The position numbers and the translations under genes are program-made. A stretch of DNA of 64,000 nt, taken from Saccharicrinis sp963663905. Lineage in GTDB: Bacteria > Bacteroidota > Bacteroidia > Bacteroidales > Marinilabiliaceae. Of the stretch, positions 7,747 to 16,287 are shown piece by piece (within the stretch, counting starts at the first letter, position 1; every line of letters starts with the position of its first letter). Below the pieces are notes generated by a model. It made no database searches. It was not told the origin of the DNA and saw nothing but the letters and a program-made list of their open reading frames with translations. Where the stretch lies: contig OY760657.1 in assembly GCA_963663905.2 (NCBI GenBank), positions 5,828,001 to 5,892,000 of the forward strand, in the 5' to 3' direction.

Positions 7747-8577
7747 TTAGGAAATATGACCTTGCATTTCTTTTCTGAAGTCGGAAGGTGTTTGTCCTGA
7801 TTTCTTTTTAAAGACCTTTGTGAAGTATGCTTTCTCGTTGAATCCCAGGTCGAAACCAATTTCTGAAATAGATTTTTCTGTATGGATCAGCTGATTCTTG
7901 GCTTCTATTAATTTTCTGGTTTCAATAATCTCCGAAACACTTTGATTCATGATGTTCTTGCAGATCAGATTCAGATTACGGCTCGACATAAAAAGCTTTT
8001 CTGCATAGAACTCAACTCCATTGGGTCTTTTATAATTGTCTTCTAATATTTTCAGGAAGTTTTTAAAAGTGATGTTCTGTGTCTTATGTATTTCTTCAGG
8101 TGCATCATTTAGCTTGCGGCGTTCTCCCTCAATCATGCTGAATAATGCAGCTAATAAATGTTGTACTACATTTAGATCAGGATTAACCATTTCCATTTCT
8201 TCATACATCATTTCGCAAAGCTGAGTCATGCGTGTATAACACTTGCCTTCATCTAATGCTATGTTGGCATGATCATGATAATAGGAGTAGAGGTGGAATG
8301 TTGTTTCGGCAATAAACTCACTTTTAAAACGAATTACCCACATATTACAATCGTCGTTCTGTAATAGTGGAATAACACGATGTACTTTTCCTTTGGCTAC
8401 AAAACTAATTAAGGGAGATTCAATGACGGATTGCTTAAAGTCAATAAAATGATCCAGTTTTCCTTCCATGCCTACAATGAGTTCTTCATAATCATGTTGA
8501 TGTGCATCATCAGGATTTGAAGAAATTCGTAAAGCATCTTCTTTATTTAATTGGAATATATGGAAAAGCTGTTTCAT
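7747..8577 (-). CDS. AraC family transcriptional regulator
   Basis: The 276-residue protein has an N-terminal cupin-type sensor (HQHDYEELIVGMEGKLDHFID) and a C-terminal AraC double helix-turn-helix (about 170-272). The latter is seen in FYAEKLFMSSRNLNLICK, SISEIGFDLGFNEKAYFTKVFKK and GQTPSDFRK. Such proteins activate transcription in response to a small ligand. The target cannot be deduced. The nearest candidates are the YceI/dioxygenase pair downstream, as the gene is transcribed in the same direction with a 245-bp gap containing the inverted repeat. Confidence 0.9.
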   Translation of the reverse strand: MKQLFHIFQLNKEDALRISSNPDDAHQHDYEELIVGMEGKLDHFIDFKQSVIESPLISFVAKGKVHRVIPLLQNDDCNMWVIRFKSEFIAETTFHLYSYYHDHANIALDEGKCYTRMTQLCEMMYEEMEMVNPDLNVVQHLLAALFSMIEGERRKLNDAPEEIHKTQNITFKNFLKILEDNYKRPNGVEFYAEKLFMSSRNLNLICKNIMNQSVSEIIETRKLIEAKNQLIHTEKSISEIGFDLGFNEKAYFTKVFKKKSGQTPSDFRKEMQGHIS

Positions 8578-9059
8578 GTAGTGATTTTAGATGGTTAAAT
8601 GTACAAAAAGAATAGAGTACCAAGTTAAAAGAGGAAAGTTAAAAGTCTTTAAAGGGATTTGCCGGTGAAAGGAGAAGGGAAAAAGGAACAGGGAGAAGGG
8701 TGATTACTGATTAATACTAAATAGTGTCTACATTTAAAACGATAATAAATGAAATACCTTGTGCTGGTTCAAGTTTGCAACTTGGACCTTAATTTAAAAC
8801 CTTTTTGCCAGAGCACGATTTTATCATGTTCTATAAATACAATATTAAGAGGTTGAGTCACAAGATAAAATCTTGCGACAGTAATAAGAAATCTTCGTGT
8901 ACTTAGCGAAAGTTCATTGTGTTTTTTGCGATTAAATTAATTCCTAAATAATCATTTAATCCCTCATCCTTAATCCTTTTAATCATCCTTCAAATCGTCA
9001 CATCAACAAATCGACAAATTAACAACTAAACACATCATCAAATTAACAATAAAAAATCG
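8578..9059. other. Gene-free tract with dispersed repeat words
   Basis: No coding potential is seen. In order it holds a purine-rich tract (8665-8705, GGAGAAGGG / GGAACAGGGAGAAGGG), one copy of the 'TGCTGGT' hairpin family (8760-8790), an ACTTAGCG..TTTGCGATTAAA phrase resembling the 'CTTTGCGGTTAAA' repeats, and a low-complexity run of AATCCTTAATC and AACAAATCGACAA words (8940-9050). Confidence 0.6.
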
Positions 9060-10331
9060 CTAAAACTTAACCTGATATTTTCTAAATACAACACTAATTC
9101 CTAAACAGACCAGGAAGAAAATAATTAAGCGATTGGCATAAGGCAAAACTTCAAGAATGCCATCATTACGAAGGAATATACCATAGAATCCCTGAACGCC
9201 CCAGTTAAGAGGCGATAAAGCACTAATTTGACGCATTACCGGTCCCATAATATTTACAGGAACCCAAACACCACCCAGGGCAGCTAAAATAACTGAGGAT
9301 ACGGATCCGAAAGTAGAGGCTTGTACTTGAGTTGTGGCTAATGTACCAATTACAATTCCGTATCCAGTGGCAGCAAATGCAGAAGTGATTGCTATTAAAA
9401 GAAAAGAATATATGTTACCCAATTGTAATTCGGGTAATCCAAGAACCGGAAGAATATACATTCCCATTAATAAAATAACTATTGCCTGAAGTACGCAAAT
9501 GATTACGTAAACCGCAATCTTTCCACTCATTACTTCAAAGTAACTTACCGGAATGGTTTTGATTCTGGCCAAACAACCATCTGTTCTTTCTTTAATCACA
9601 TTACCTGCCACCGGGATACAGATTAAGAACATCCCAAATAGTGTCCATGCAGGCACATTATGCTGTGTTGAATTTGGTAAAATACCATCGTTGTATTCAG
9701 ATACCAGTTGCTCTTTAATTTCAAAAGCGGGAGCTTCAGGGTAAGAGATGTCATGACGGGTATTCATCAGTGCATCTAAAACTTTAGTATAGGTTTTAAA
9801 TATGATAGACATCTCACTTTTAACAGAAAACTCTGCAAAGCTGCTTTTTACCAAAAGTTTGAATGATTCTTTAGTGACCGGATCAAATAATAAGTTGATT
9901 TCAGTGGAGTTCTGATTGCTGGTAGTATCTACCTTAATAGAAGGGACCTGTTGCTTAACTAATAACAAGGCTCTTCGTTTTATGGCTTTTGTTGCTCCTT
10001 TAGGAATGATAATTCCAATCTGAAAATCGCCTTCGGCAACCTGTTGTTTTGCTGTCTTTTCAAATTGAGTACTATCGCCAATAAATTCTGTTACATCAAA
10101 TATCCCCTGATTTTTAATTCCTTCGCGTAATGATTCTCCAACTTCACCACCATCCTTATCCACAATTACAACGGAGATGCTTGTTTCCGAAAGATTCTGA
10201 AATGTTTTATGTTGCAATAGGGCAACTACAACAACCAATATCATCGGCATAAAAAACAGTAACATTACCCCTTGAATATCTCTGATTAGAATGAGGGCTT
10301 CTTTATATATTGAGAAAAATATCTTCTTCAT
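9060..10331 (-). CDS. ABC-2 type transporter permease
   Basis: The 423-residue membrane protein has one N-terminal membrane segment (MLLFFMPMILVVVVALL), a large extracytoplasmic domain (about 45-230) and a C-terminal bundle of five to six helices (about 230-415) including FGMFLICIPVAGNVIKERTDG. This is the usual ABC2_membrane_3 layout of a drug or lipid exporter. It follows the ATPase gene by 29 nt and ends the darA operon, so it most likely exports or places the dialkylresorcinol-type product in the envelope. That substrate is inferred from context. Confidence 0.88.
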   Translation of the reverse strand: MKKIFFSIYKEALILIRDIQGVMLLFFMPMILVVVVALLQHKTFQNLSETSISVVIVDKDGGEVGESLREGIKNQGIFDVTEFIGDSTQFEKTAKQQVAEGDFQIGIIIPKGATKAIKRRALLLVKQQVPSIKVDTTSNQNSTEINLLFDPVTKESFKLLVKSSFAEFSVKSEMSIIFKTYTKVLDALMNTRHDISYPEAPAFEIKEQLVSEYNDGILPNSTQHNVPAWTLFGMFLICIPVAGNVIKERTDGCLARIKTIPVSYFEVMSGKIAVYVIICVLQAIVILLMGMYILPVLGLPELQLGNIYSFLLIAITSAFAATGYGIVIGTLATTQVQASTFGSVSSVILAALGGVWVPVNIMGPVMRQISALSPLNWGVQGFYGIFLRNDGILEVLPYANRLIIFFLVCLGISVVFRKYQVKF

Positions 10332-10360
10332 AGTTCTGTGGTTTACTCTGACAAAGCCAG

Positions 10361-11113
10361 TTAGTCTCTTAATTTTTCTCCTGTCAGCTTTAAAAATACT
10401 TCTTCCAGATTAGTACATTCTTTATGATCATCCAGCAGTTCCTTCGGACTAGCAGTAGTGATCAGTTTACCTTTATCAATGATGCCAATTCTGTTACATA
10501 ACTTTTGAACATCCTCCATAATGTGAGAAGTATAGATGATGGTTGTTCCATCTTCATTAAGCTTTTGAAGGAATTTACGAATCACATTCTTTGATTGTAC
10601 ATCAATGCCAACCATGGGTTCATCCAGAATCAAAAGCTTGGGAGCATGCAATAAACCTGCAATAAGATTTATTCTTCTTTTCATACCTCCTGAGAAGGTA
10701 GATATTCTTTTATTCTTAACATGATCTAATCCCAGTTCGCCTAAAAGATGATCAATGCATCCTTTAAGTCCTTTGATTGGTAATCCGTATAAGCTACCGA
10801 AATAAAGCAGATTTTCTTTTGCTGTCAGACTATCGTATAAAGCAATATCCTGAGGTACCACTCCAATAAAATGCTTGATTTTGTACAGATGGGTTTTAGT
10901 ATCAAGATTATTAATCAAGCACTTTCCTGAACATGGTTCAAGTAAGCTGCTGATAATAGATATACTGGTTGTTTTACCGGCTCCGTTGGGACCTAGTAAT
11001 CCAAAAAAATCACCTTTGTTAATTTGAAAAGATACATGATCGACAGCAGGTTCATCTTTCCCTTTGTAATATTTTGTTACAGATTGAAATTCAAGAATAG
11101 TTGTCGGGTTCAT
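10361..11113 (-). CDS. ABC transporter ATP-binding protein
   Basis: All nucleotide-binding motifs are present in 250 residues: Walker A GPNGAGKT (41-48), Q-loop VVPQDIALY (about 86-94), signature FSGGMKRR (140-147), Walker B LLILDEPMVGID (160-171) and H-loop TSHIMED (195-201). It powers the ABC-2 permease encoded 29 nt downstream. It starts 15 nt after the BtrH-like gene in the same operon. Confidence 0.92.
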   Translation of the reverse strand: MNPTTILEFQSVTKYYKGKDEPAVDHVSFQINKGDFFGLLGPNGAGKTTSISIISSLLEPCSGKCLINNLDTKTHLYKIKHFIGVVPQDIALYDSLTAKENLLYFGSLYGLPIKGLKGCIDHLLGELGLDHVKNKRISTFSGGMKRRINLIAGLLHAPKLLILDEPMVGIDVQSKNVIRKFLQKLNEDGTTIIYTSHIMEDVQKLCNRIGIIDKGKLITTASPKELLDDHKECTNLEEVFLKLTGEKLRD

Positions 11114-11128
11114 GCTTTTATATTTTGA

Positions 11129-12133
11129 TTAACCTAGCTTTTTAACTGTTTTTCCAAGTTCAGTAAAAAGTACTTTTTCTCTCTGTCCAAGATCATACAA
11201 ACGATCAGCAACATCATTATAACCAATGTCACCTGAACGATTTTTGTATATTCTGGAAGCATTAATAGCAAACTCTCTCCAAAGGTCACCAATCTGTGTC
11301 ATGTCTGAAGATAAGCTATCCAGTTTTGTACTCTCTAATTTTTGAGCAGCTTCCTGTAAAAACGAAGCGTATAAAAAACGAAATCCGGCACCTCCGGTTC
11401 CAATCTCTTCCTGCATACGAACTATTTGTCCCAGGAAGCGTTCTGCTTTTTTATCGCCGTATTTTTTAGGCCACTTTCTTATTTTTTTACTCAGGTAATT
11501 GATGCCGTCCACACCAACAATTCCTTTGTAGTAAAGCATCTGAGTTACATTCTTTTTAATACCTTTTTTGATGGCAGAATTCAGGTCGGTTAATCCTTTA
11601 TTGCACTCAATACCGTACATTTTTCCTTTGGGACTACCAGTACCTTTAGCAAATCTTACTCTAACCAGTTCTTCGTAAGTTAAAGATTCAATGTCCTCCA
11701 TAATAGGATCACTAATCAGGTATTTGCCATCTTCCTTGCCAATACCCACAATATTATGGGCATTAAAATGAAAACGATATTGAGGTGGGAAGTAGGATAA
11801 ATGATAAACTCCAACTACCATTCCTGTTGGAATGCCCTTTTCAAGGTTGGCATCCAACTTTGTCATAGCTTTAGCCGGAGATCTGAACTTTTGTGACTGA
11901 ACTTTTATGCCTAAATGTTTAGTGGCTGTATTAAAGATGTGTCCGGGCATTGGCCTGAATGAAAACACCGGCATCCCATGTAATTTAATAAAAGGCAGAT
12001 ATGCAAAAAACATTCCCGCACCAATACCAAAAACCATTGCCTCGCTAATATCAACTCCCTGATGTTTTAATAAATTTCTGGTAACACCGTTTTCACAGTG
12101 TGAGGACATTCTATGATCGAATTCAATCTTCAT
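11129..12133 (-). CDS. BtrH N-terminal domain / DUF4872-like protein
   Basis: The start MKIEFDHRMSSHCENGVT with an invariant-looking His12-Cys13 pair, followed by GAGMFFAYLPF, is typical of the BtrH N-terminal family. BtrH itself is an acyltransferase of butirosin synthesis that takes an acyl group from a carrier protein. The remaining residues match the helical DUF4872-type C-terminal half found with it. BtrH-like genes occur beside ABC exporters in flexirubin/aryl-polyene clusters, as here. I infer an acyl transfer or esterification step on the dialkylresorcinol product. Confidence 0.75.
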   Translation of the reverse strand: MKIEFDHRMSSHCENGVTRNLLKHQGVDISEAMVFGIGAGMFFAYLPFIKLHGMPVFSFRPMPGHIFNTATKHLGIKVQSQKFRSPAKAMTKLDANLEKGIPTGMVVGVYHLSYFPPQYRFHFNAHNIVGIGKEDGKYLISDPIMEDIESLTYEELVRVRFAKGTGSPKGKMYGIECNKGLTDLNSAIKKGIKKNVTQMLYYKGIVGVDGINYLSKKIRKWPKKYGDKKAERFLGQIVRMQEEIGTGGAGFRFLYASFLQEAAQKLESTKLDSLSSDMTQIGDLWREFAINASRIYKNRSGDIGYNDVADRLYDLGQREKVLFTELGKTVKKLG

Positions 12134-12140
12134 TACAGCA

Positions 12141-12542
12141 CTAATCTATTTTTTTTACGTCTTCAACACTTTTGTATCCAAAAGCATAACGATAAATTTC
12201 CAATTCCTTATCGGTTAATTTTTGCCCGTTTTTATATTTGCAATCTTTCCAGACTTTAAACCAACTATAACCTGTATAACCAGCAAGAATTTTTATGCTC
12301 ATCATATTTTTTTTCATATGATAATAGATAAAGCTTTTCTTTTGGTTTTGATAAAGCTGGCGGGCTTTTTCCATCTTTTCTTCTTCAAACTCCCAAGCCT
12401 GCTCCAAAGCCACATTTTTAGGTTCAAAACCTGTACTTTTTACAGCTTTGTATTTTCCGTCATCGTCAACTGCAAATTCAATCACACTAAATTCCTTTTT
12501 GAATTTATCAGAGTGATCTTGTGGAACTTCGTTTATCTTCAT
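12141..12542 (-). CDS. Small conserved-context protein of unknown function
   Basis: The 133 residues match no family I recognise. The N-terminal half is charged (EFEEEKMEKARQLYQNQKK). The C-terminal half has aromatic residues (GYTGYSWFKVWKDCKYKNG) and ends in a short helix-rich segment. No signal peptide or membrane segment is present. It ends 7 nt before the BtrH-like gene, and 98 nt separate it from darB. Its place inside the operon suggests a role in the same pathway. Confidence 0.6.
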   Translation of the reverse strand: MKINEVPQDHSDKFKKEFSVIEFAVDDDGKYKAVKSTGFEPKNVALEQAWEFEEEKMEKARQLYQNQKKSFIYYHMKKNMMSIKILAGYTGYSWFKVWKDCKYKNGQKLTDKELEIYRYAFGYKSVEDVKKID

Positions 12543-12640
12543 GGGCGTTTTATTAGTATACAGTTTTCAGTTTAAAGTACTCAGTCCTACCTGTTCCCTT
12601 CTCCTTGTTCCTTTTTTCCTGCTTCGTTCTCCCTGTACCC
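12543..12640 (-). other. Repeat-word tract inserted inside the darB operon
   Basis: The gap between darB and the next gene reads, in the sense direction, as a purine-rich tract directly after the darB stop (GGGTACAGGGAGAACG, GGAGAAGGGAACAGG) followed by ACTGAGTAC/CTGAAAACTG words. The same words occur in the long gene-free tracts elsewhere in the window. Confidence 0.5.
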
Positions 12641-13771
12641 TTAAACTACAGTTAAAAGAGCATAGGTATATGAAAATCTTGCACTTTCAGGAATCATTAA
12701 TAAAATCTTTTGACCTTTTACCAGATTTCCTGAATTGAATAGTTCTTCCAGCATGATAAATCCAGATGCAGAAGCCACGTTGCCAACCTTAGGAAGATTT
12801 AAGAACCATTTTTCATCTGGTATATTTAAACCTTCATCTACTAATGATTGATTAATGTGCTTTTTAAAGAACATTGAAGATATATGCGGCATGAAATAAT
12901 CAATCTCATCCAATGAGAAATCATGCTTTTTAAGTATTTCTGATAAAAACTTACCACCAAACTTAGTGATGTATTTCTCTAACAGTTTAGAATCTTGCTT
13001 TAAAGAAAATACAGATTTTTCAAGAAGGTCTTTTTGATCCAGGCTTCTCCATGGACGAACTCTTCCTGTTTCATCTTTTAATCCTCCTGCATACATACAG
13101 GTTTCTGAAAGATGAGCATAGGATTTAATCTCCATCCACTCTAACTTTAAAGAGATTCCTTCTTCATTAGGTTTATCTTCCAATAGAACAGCAGCTGCGC
13201 CATCCGAGAGCATCCATCTTAAAAATTCTTTCTCAAAAGCTACATAACCATTCTCTCCTAGGTCCTGAAGGTGAGCAGATTCTTCTTCAAAGTTTTTTGA
13301 CATCATCCAACTCGACATGTTTTCCGATCCCACACAAACAGCATGTTTTGCACCTCCGGTAAGAATAGACATATGAGCATAATTTAAAGCCCACATAGTA
13401 CTGTTGCAAGAGCCTGTTGCCGACATGGCATCAATAGCACCAATACCTAAACGACCATGAACCATACATGATAATGATGGCATTTGAATATCAGGAGACG
13501 CAGTTCCACTGGTTAATAAATCAATTTTTTGAAGATCAACACCTTGTTTTTCAAGAGCCATAATAGCCTCCACTGCCATATCTTCAACTGAGTGAGTTAT
13601 TTCACCTTCTTTAGTTAATGCGTAATATCTGTTTGTTATACCGTTGTTTCTTAATACAATATTTTTAGCTTTGGATCTTAAGCCTTTAATCTTTCCCAGA
13701 TACTCCTCCATCTCATCATTGCTAACAGGTTGGTTAGGAAAGAATTTAGATATTTTATTAATAAATGTCAT
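12641..13771 (-). CDS. darB: DarB-like beta-ketoacyl-ACP synthase III (dialkylresorcinol ketosynthase)
   Basis: The 376-residue FabH-fold enzyme has the complete catalytic set: Cys122 in ATGSCNST, His296 in FMPHISS and Asn331 in KVGNVASASG. In characterised dialkylresorcinol pathways DarB joins two beta-keto acyl thioesters and cyclises them to a cyclohexanedione. It lies 9 nt after the darA-like gene. This pairing supports the call over a housekeeping FabH, which is also usually shorter (about 320 residues). Confidence 0.82.
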   Translation of the reverse strand: MTFINKISKFFPNQPVSNDEMEEYLGKIKGLRSKAKNIVLRNNGITNRYYALTKEGEITHSVEDMAVEAIMALEKQGVDLQKIDLLTSGTASPDIQMPSLSCMVHGRLGIGAIDAMSATGSCNSTMWALNYAHMSILTGGAKHAVCVGSENMSSWMMSKNFEEESAHLQDLGENGYVAFEKEFLRWMLSDGAAAVLLEDKPNEEGISLKLEWMEIKSYAHLSETCMYAGGLKDETGRVRPWRSLDQKDLLEKSVFSLKQDSKLLEKYITKFGGKFLSEILKKHDFSLDEIDYFMPHISSMFFKKHINQSLVDEGLNIPDEKWFLNLPKVGNVASASGFIMLEELFNSGNLVKGQKILLMIPESARFSYTYALLTVV

Positions 13772-13780
13772 AGTTAAATG

Positions 13781-14692
13781 TTATTTTAGTTCAATCCCCT
13801 GGTAGTATTCAATTATCTTTTTCGATTTAAACCACACTAATATAAAAATCAAATTGAATACAATCATTGCTATTGGCGACAATCCAAATAAAGCAAATAG
13901 TAGATAGGCCCTGAATACTTTAATTCTTTTATGCCATTCTTTACTTCGAGGAGCAGCTTTTGTTACGTATTTGCTGAATTTTCTAAAAATCTTTTTAGCA
14001 TTCAGTTCTGTCATTAATACAGAAAACTTCACTCTTACAGCACGAAGTTTAACCAGCTCCTCCTGTAATTTATAGTTGTTTACGTCGTCTAAAAAGTTTT
14101 TAATGACAGGAGCAAAACGTTTCGCTCCATGAATTGTTTTGTCGCTAATGCCCGCGTTTGGTAAAAACATATATGGCCCCTTGTTTCCATACACAAGCCA
14201 TTTTATAATGGTAATAGCCGAAATGTAGTTAGGATTTGTGTCTCCCAGCACAATGTTTCCAACTAGTTTTCCCTGTGCATCTGCAATATACTTTTTAATG
14301 GATTCCTGTGCATTGAAACACATGTTACGTGCCCCGTGCAGTGTTAATATATTCTTACCCTTTAAAAATGTTTTGATTTGCGGATGCTTGAAGAAAGCGG
14401 TTACCGGTACCGAAGGTGATAAAAACCATGACTGACACCCCACAATTACTAAATCGTAATCTTTATTGAAGTCTATAGTAAAAGGATCTAATTCACATCC
14501 GGTTTCTTCTACACAGTTGGGAAATTCATCAAAAAAATACTCTCCCCAGGGGAAAGGATATTCCTTAGATGGCTTTAGTACCTCGTAATCTATAGTTATG
14601 TCAGTATTTTGTGATAATTCACCTACAACGGAGTCAATTACTTTTTTAAGTTGACCAGTCTGTGAATAGTACACAACTAGAATTTTCTTCAT
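13781..14692 (-). CDS. darA: DarA-like flavodoxin-fold enzyme (dialkylresorcinol aromatase)
   Basis: The first 190 residues form a flavodoxin-like domain with the FMN phosphate loop YYSQTGQLKKV (8-18) and VIVGCQSWFLSPSVP. The C-terminus carries one or two membrane segments (about 265-295, FALFGLSPIAMIVFNLIF). DarA proteins oxidise the cyclohexanedione made by DarB to the aromatic dialkylresorcinol. It is the first gene of the - strand operon and diverges from the ketosynthase pair across 372 bp. The assignment rests on domain plus the adjacent darB. Confidence 0.82.
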   Translation of the reverse strand: MKKILVVYYSQTGQLKKVIDSVVGELSQNTDITIDYEVLKPSKEYPFPWGEYFFDEFPNCVEETGCELDPFTIDFNKDYDLVIVGCQSWFLSPSVPVTAFFKHPQIKTFLKGKNILTLHGARNMCFNAQESIKKYIADAQGKLVGNIVLGDTNPNYISAITIIKWLVYGNKGPYMFLPNAGISDKTIHGAKRFAPVIKNFLDDVNNYKLQEELVKLRAVRVKFSVLMTELNAKKIFRKFSKYVTKAAPRSKEWHKRIKVFRAYLLFALFGLSPIAMIVFNLIFILVWFKSKKIIEYYQGIELK

Positions 14693-15064
14693 ATTATGGT
14701 TCCCACTACAGTTTTATGAATTTTCTTACTTGAAAACACCTAAAACAAAGCTAAAATATTATAAAATGCTTTTAGTTTGCATGCAAAAATACCTTAATAT
14801 ATTAATTAAACAAATATTCAATAAGTTCAAATAATGTACTTTATAAAATTAATGTACTATGATTTTTGTTATGTTTGTGCTAGCCTTAATTTCCCAATAG
14901 TTATTGGGGGATAAATTATAGCTAACCATATCTTCAAATATGAATAAGATAGGGGGAGCCAAACAAAATAAATCTTAATCATTAATAACGTACTTGAGAA
15001 TTCAAAATTATACGTTTGAATTTATTGGCAAGTTCAATGCGAAAAACGGGGAAAATTTACACGC
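14693..15064. promoter_or_regulatory. Divergent control region of the dialkylresorcinol locus
   Basis: The 372-bp gap between divergent darA and the ketosynthase operon is AT-rich with no gene. On the - strand TAGCTTTGT (14753-14745) matches the Bacteroidota -7 motif TAnnTTTGy, 53 nt before darA. On the + strand TATGTTTGT (14870-14878) matches the same motif, leaving a leader of about 185 nt. Upstream -33 TTTG boxes at the usual spacing are not convincing. A 16-bp dyad follows at 14893. Confidence 0.45.
14893..14908. promoter_or_regulatory. Dyad CCCAATA-GT-TATTGGG, possible operator
   Basis: A perfect 7-bp inverted repeat has a 2-bp centre, too tight for an RNA hairpin loop but right for a dimeric DNA-binding protein. 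It lies 15 nt downstream of the putative + strand -7 motif. A second, weaker dyad (TATCTT ... AAGATA, about 14930-14952) follows in the leader. Confidence 0.4.
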
Positions 15065-16267
15065 ATGACAGAACCTAAACAAAAGAAAATACATATTACA
15101 GGTATGGGGATCATATCTGCCATTGGAAAGAATGTTAAGGAGAATCTTGATTCTATTATTTCCGAAAAATCAGGTATTAGAAAAATACAATATTTAGATA
15201 CAGCTCATAAAGATAAATTTCATGTAGCAGAAGTTCCGTTTTCAAATGATGAACTCTATGAAATTGCCGGAATTAACCATATTAATGATTTTCCCAGAAC
15301 TACCTTATTGGCAAGTATAGCTGCGAAGGAAGCCTTAAACGATTCTGGTTATAAGGAGGATTCCAATATTAAAACAGGATTGATTTTCGGAACTACAGTA
15401 GGAGGAATGGATGTAGCTGAAAGTAATTACAGAGCTGAGGGAGATAAGCCAAGTTTTATGATTACCTGTCAGAATAAAGGTTTTACTGCTGAGTTTTTGG
15501 CAGAAAAATTTGGGATAACAGATTTTGTGACTACGATTACCACTGCTTGTTCGTCGAGTGCCAATGCTATTATGATAGGTTGTGAGATGATCAAAAATAA
15601 GCAACTTGACAGAGTTATTGTAGGTGGAGCTGATTCTCTTTGCAAGTATACACTGAACGGATTTAACACCCTGATGATTTTAAGTGAAGATCCATGTACG
15701 CCTTTTGATGAAGACAGAAAAGGGCTAACCTTGGGTGAGGGTGCCGGATTTTTAGTCTTGGAAAGTCAGGAGTTGGTGGATAAAGGTCAGAAGAAAAGTT
15801 ACGCTATAGTTAGTGGATATTCAAACAAGAATGATGCATATCATCAAACAGCAACATCCGATAATGGCGAAGGACCCTATTTATGTATGAAGGAAGCTAT
15901 TGAAATGGCCAGTTTAGATATTTCGGAAATTGGTTATATCAATGCCCATGGAACAGGAACTCCAAATAATGATCTAACAGAGAGTATTGCCATTGAGCGT
16001 ATTTTTGGCGATAAGTATCCTCCGTTTTCATCCTTAAAACCTTATATAGGACATACGCTTGGAGCTGCTGGTGGAATAGAAGCTATTTTTAGTGTGTTAA
16101 GTATTAACCATCAATTGGCCTATCCTAGTTTAAATCTTAAGCATAATATTTCTGCAGTAAATGTTGTTCCCAATAAAACTTTATTGAAGGCAAATGTTAA
16201 AAGCGTGATGAGTAATTCCTTTGGTTTTGGAGGAAATGACACCTCTGTTATTTTAACCCAATCCTAA
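15065..16267 (+). CDS. Beta-ketoacyl-ACP synthase II-type enzyme
   Basis: The 400-residue thiolase-fold ketosynthase has the full Cys-His-His triad: Cys162 in TTACSSSAN, His295 in NAHGTGTP and His330 in YIGHTLGAAGG. It extends acyl chains on an acyl carrier protein. A catalytically altered homologue follows 20 nt downstream, so the pair resembles the ketosynthase/chain-length-factor heterodimers of aryl-polyene and type II polyketide systems. With darA/darB opposite, it probably makes the acyl precursors of the resorcinol. No carrier protein gene is visible in the window. Confidence 0.87.
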   Translation: MTEPKQKKIHITGMGIISAIGKNVKENLDSIISEKSGIRKIQYLDTAHKDKFHVAEVPFSNDELYEIAGINHINDFPRTTLLASIAAKEALNDSGYKEDSNIKTGLIFGTTVGGMDVAESNYRAEGDKPSFMITCQNKGFTAEFLAEKFGITDFVTTITTACSSSANAIMIGCEMIKNKQLDRVIVGGADSLCKYTLNGFNTLMILSEDPCTPFDEDRKGLTLGEGAGFLVLESQELVDKGQKKSYAIVSGYSNKNDAYHQTATSDNGEGPYLCMKEAIEMASLDISEIGYINAHGTGTPNNDLTESIAIERIFGDKYPPFSSLKPYIGHTLGAAGGIEAIFSVLSINHQLAYPSLNLKHNISAVNVVPNKTLLKANVKSVMSNSFGFGGNDTSVILTQS

Positions 16268-16287
16268 AAACTATTGACAAAAAGATC

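Noticed and set aside
14881..15064. Riboswitch in the leader of the ketosynthase operon
   Set aside because: Two dyads are present but no known riboswitch core could be recognised, and the main dyad has only a 2-nt centre.
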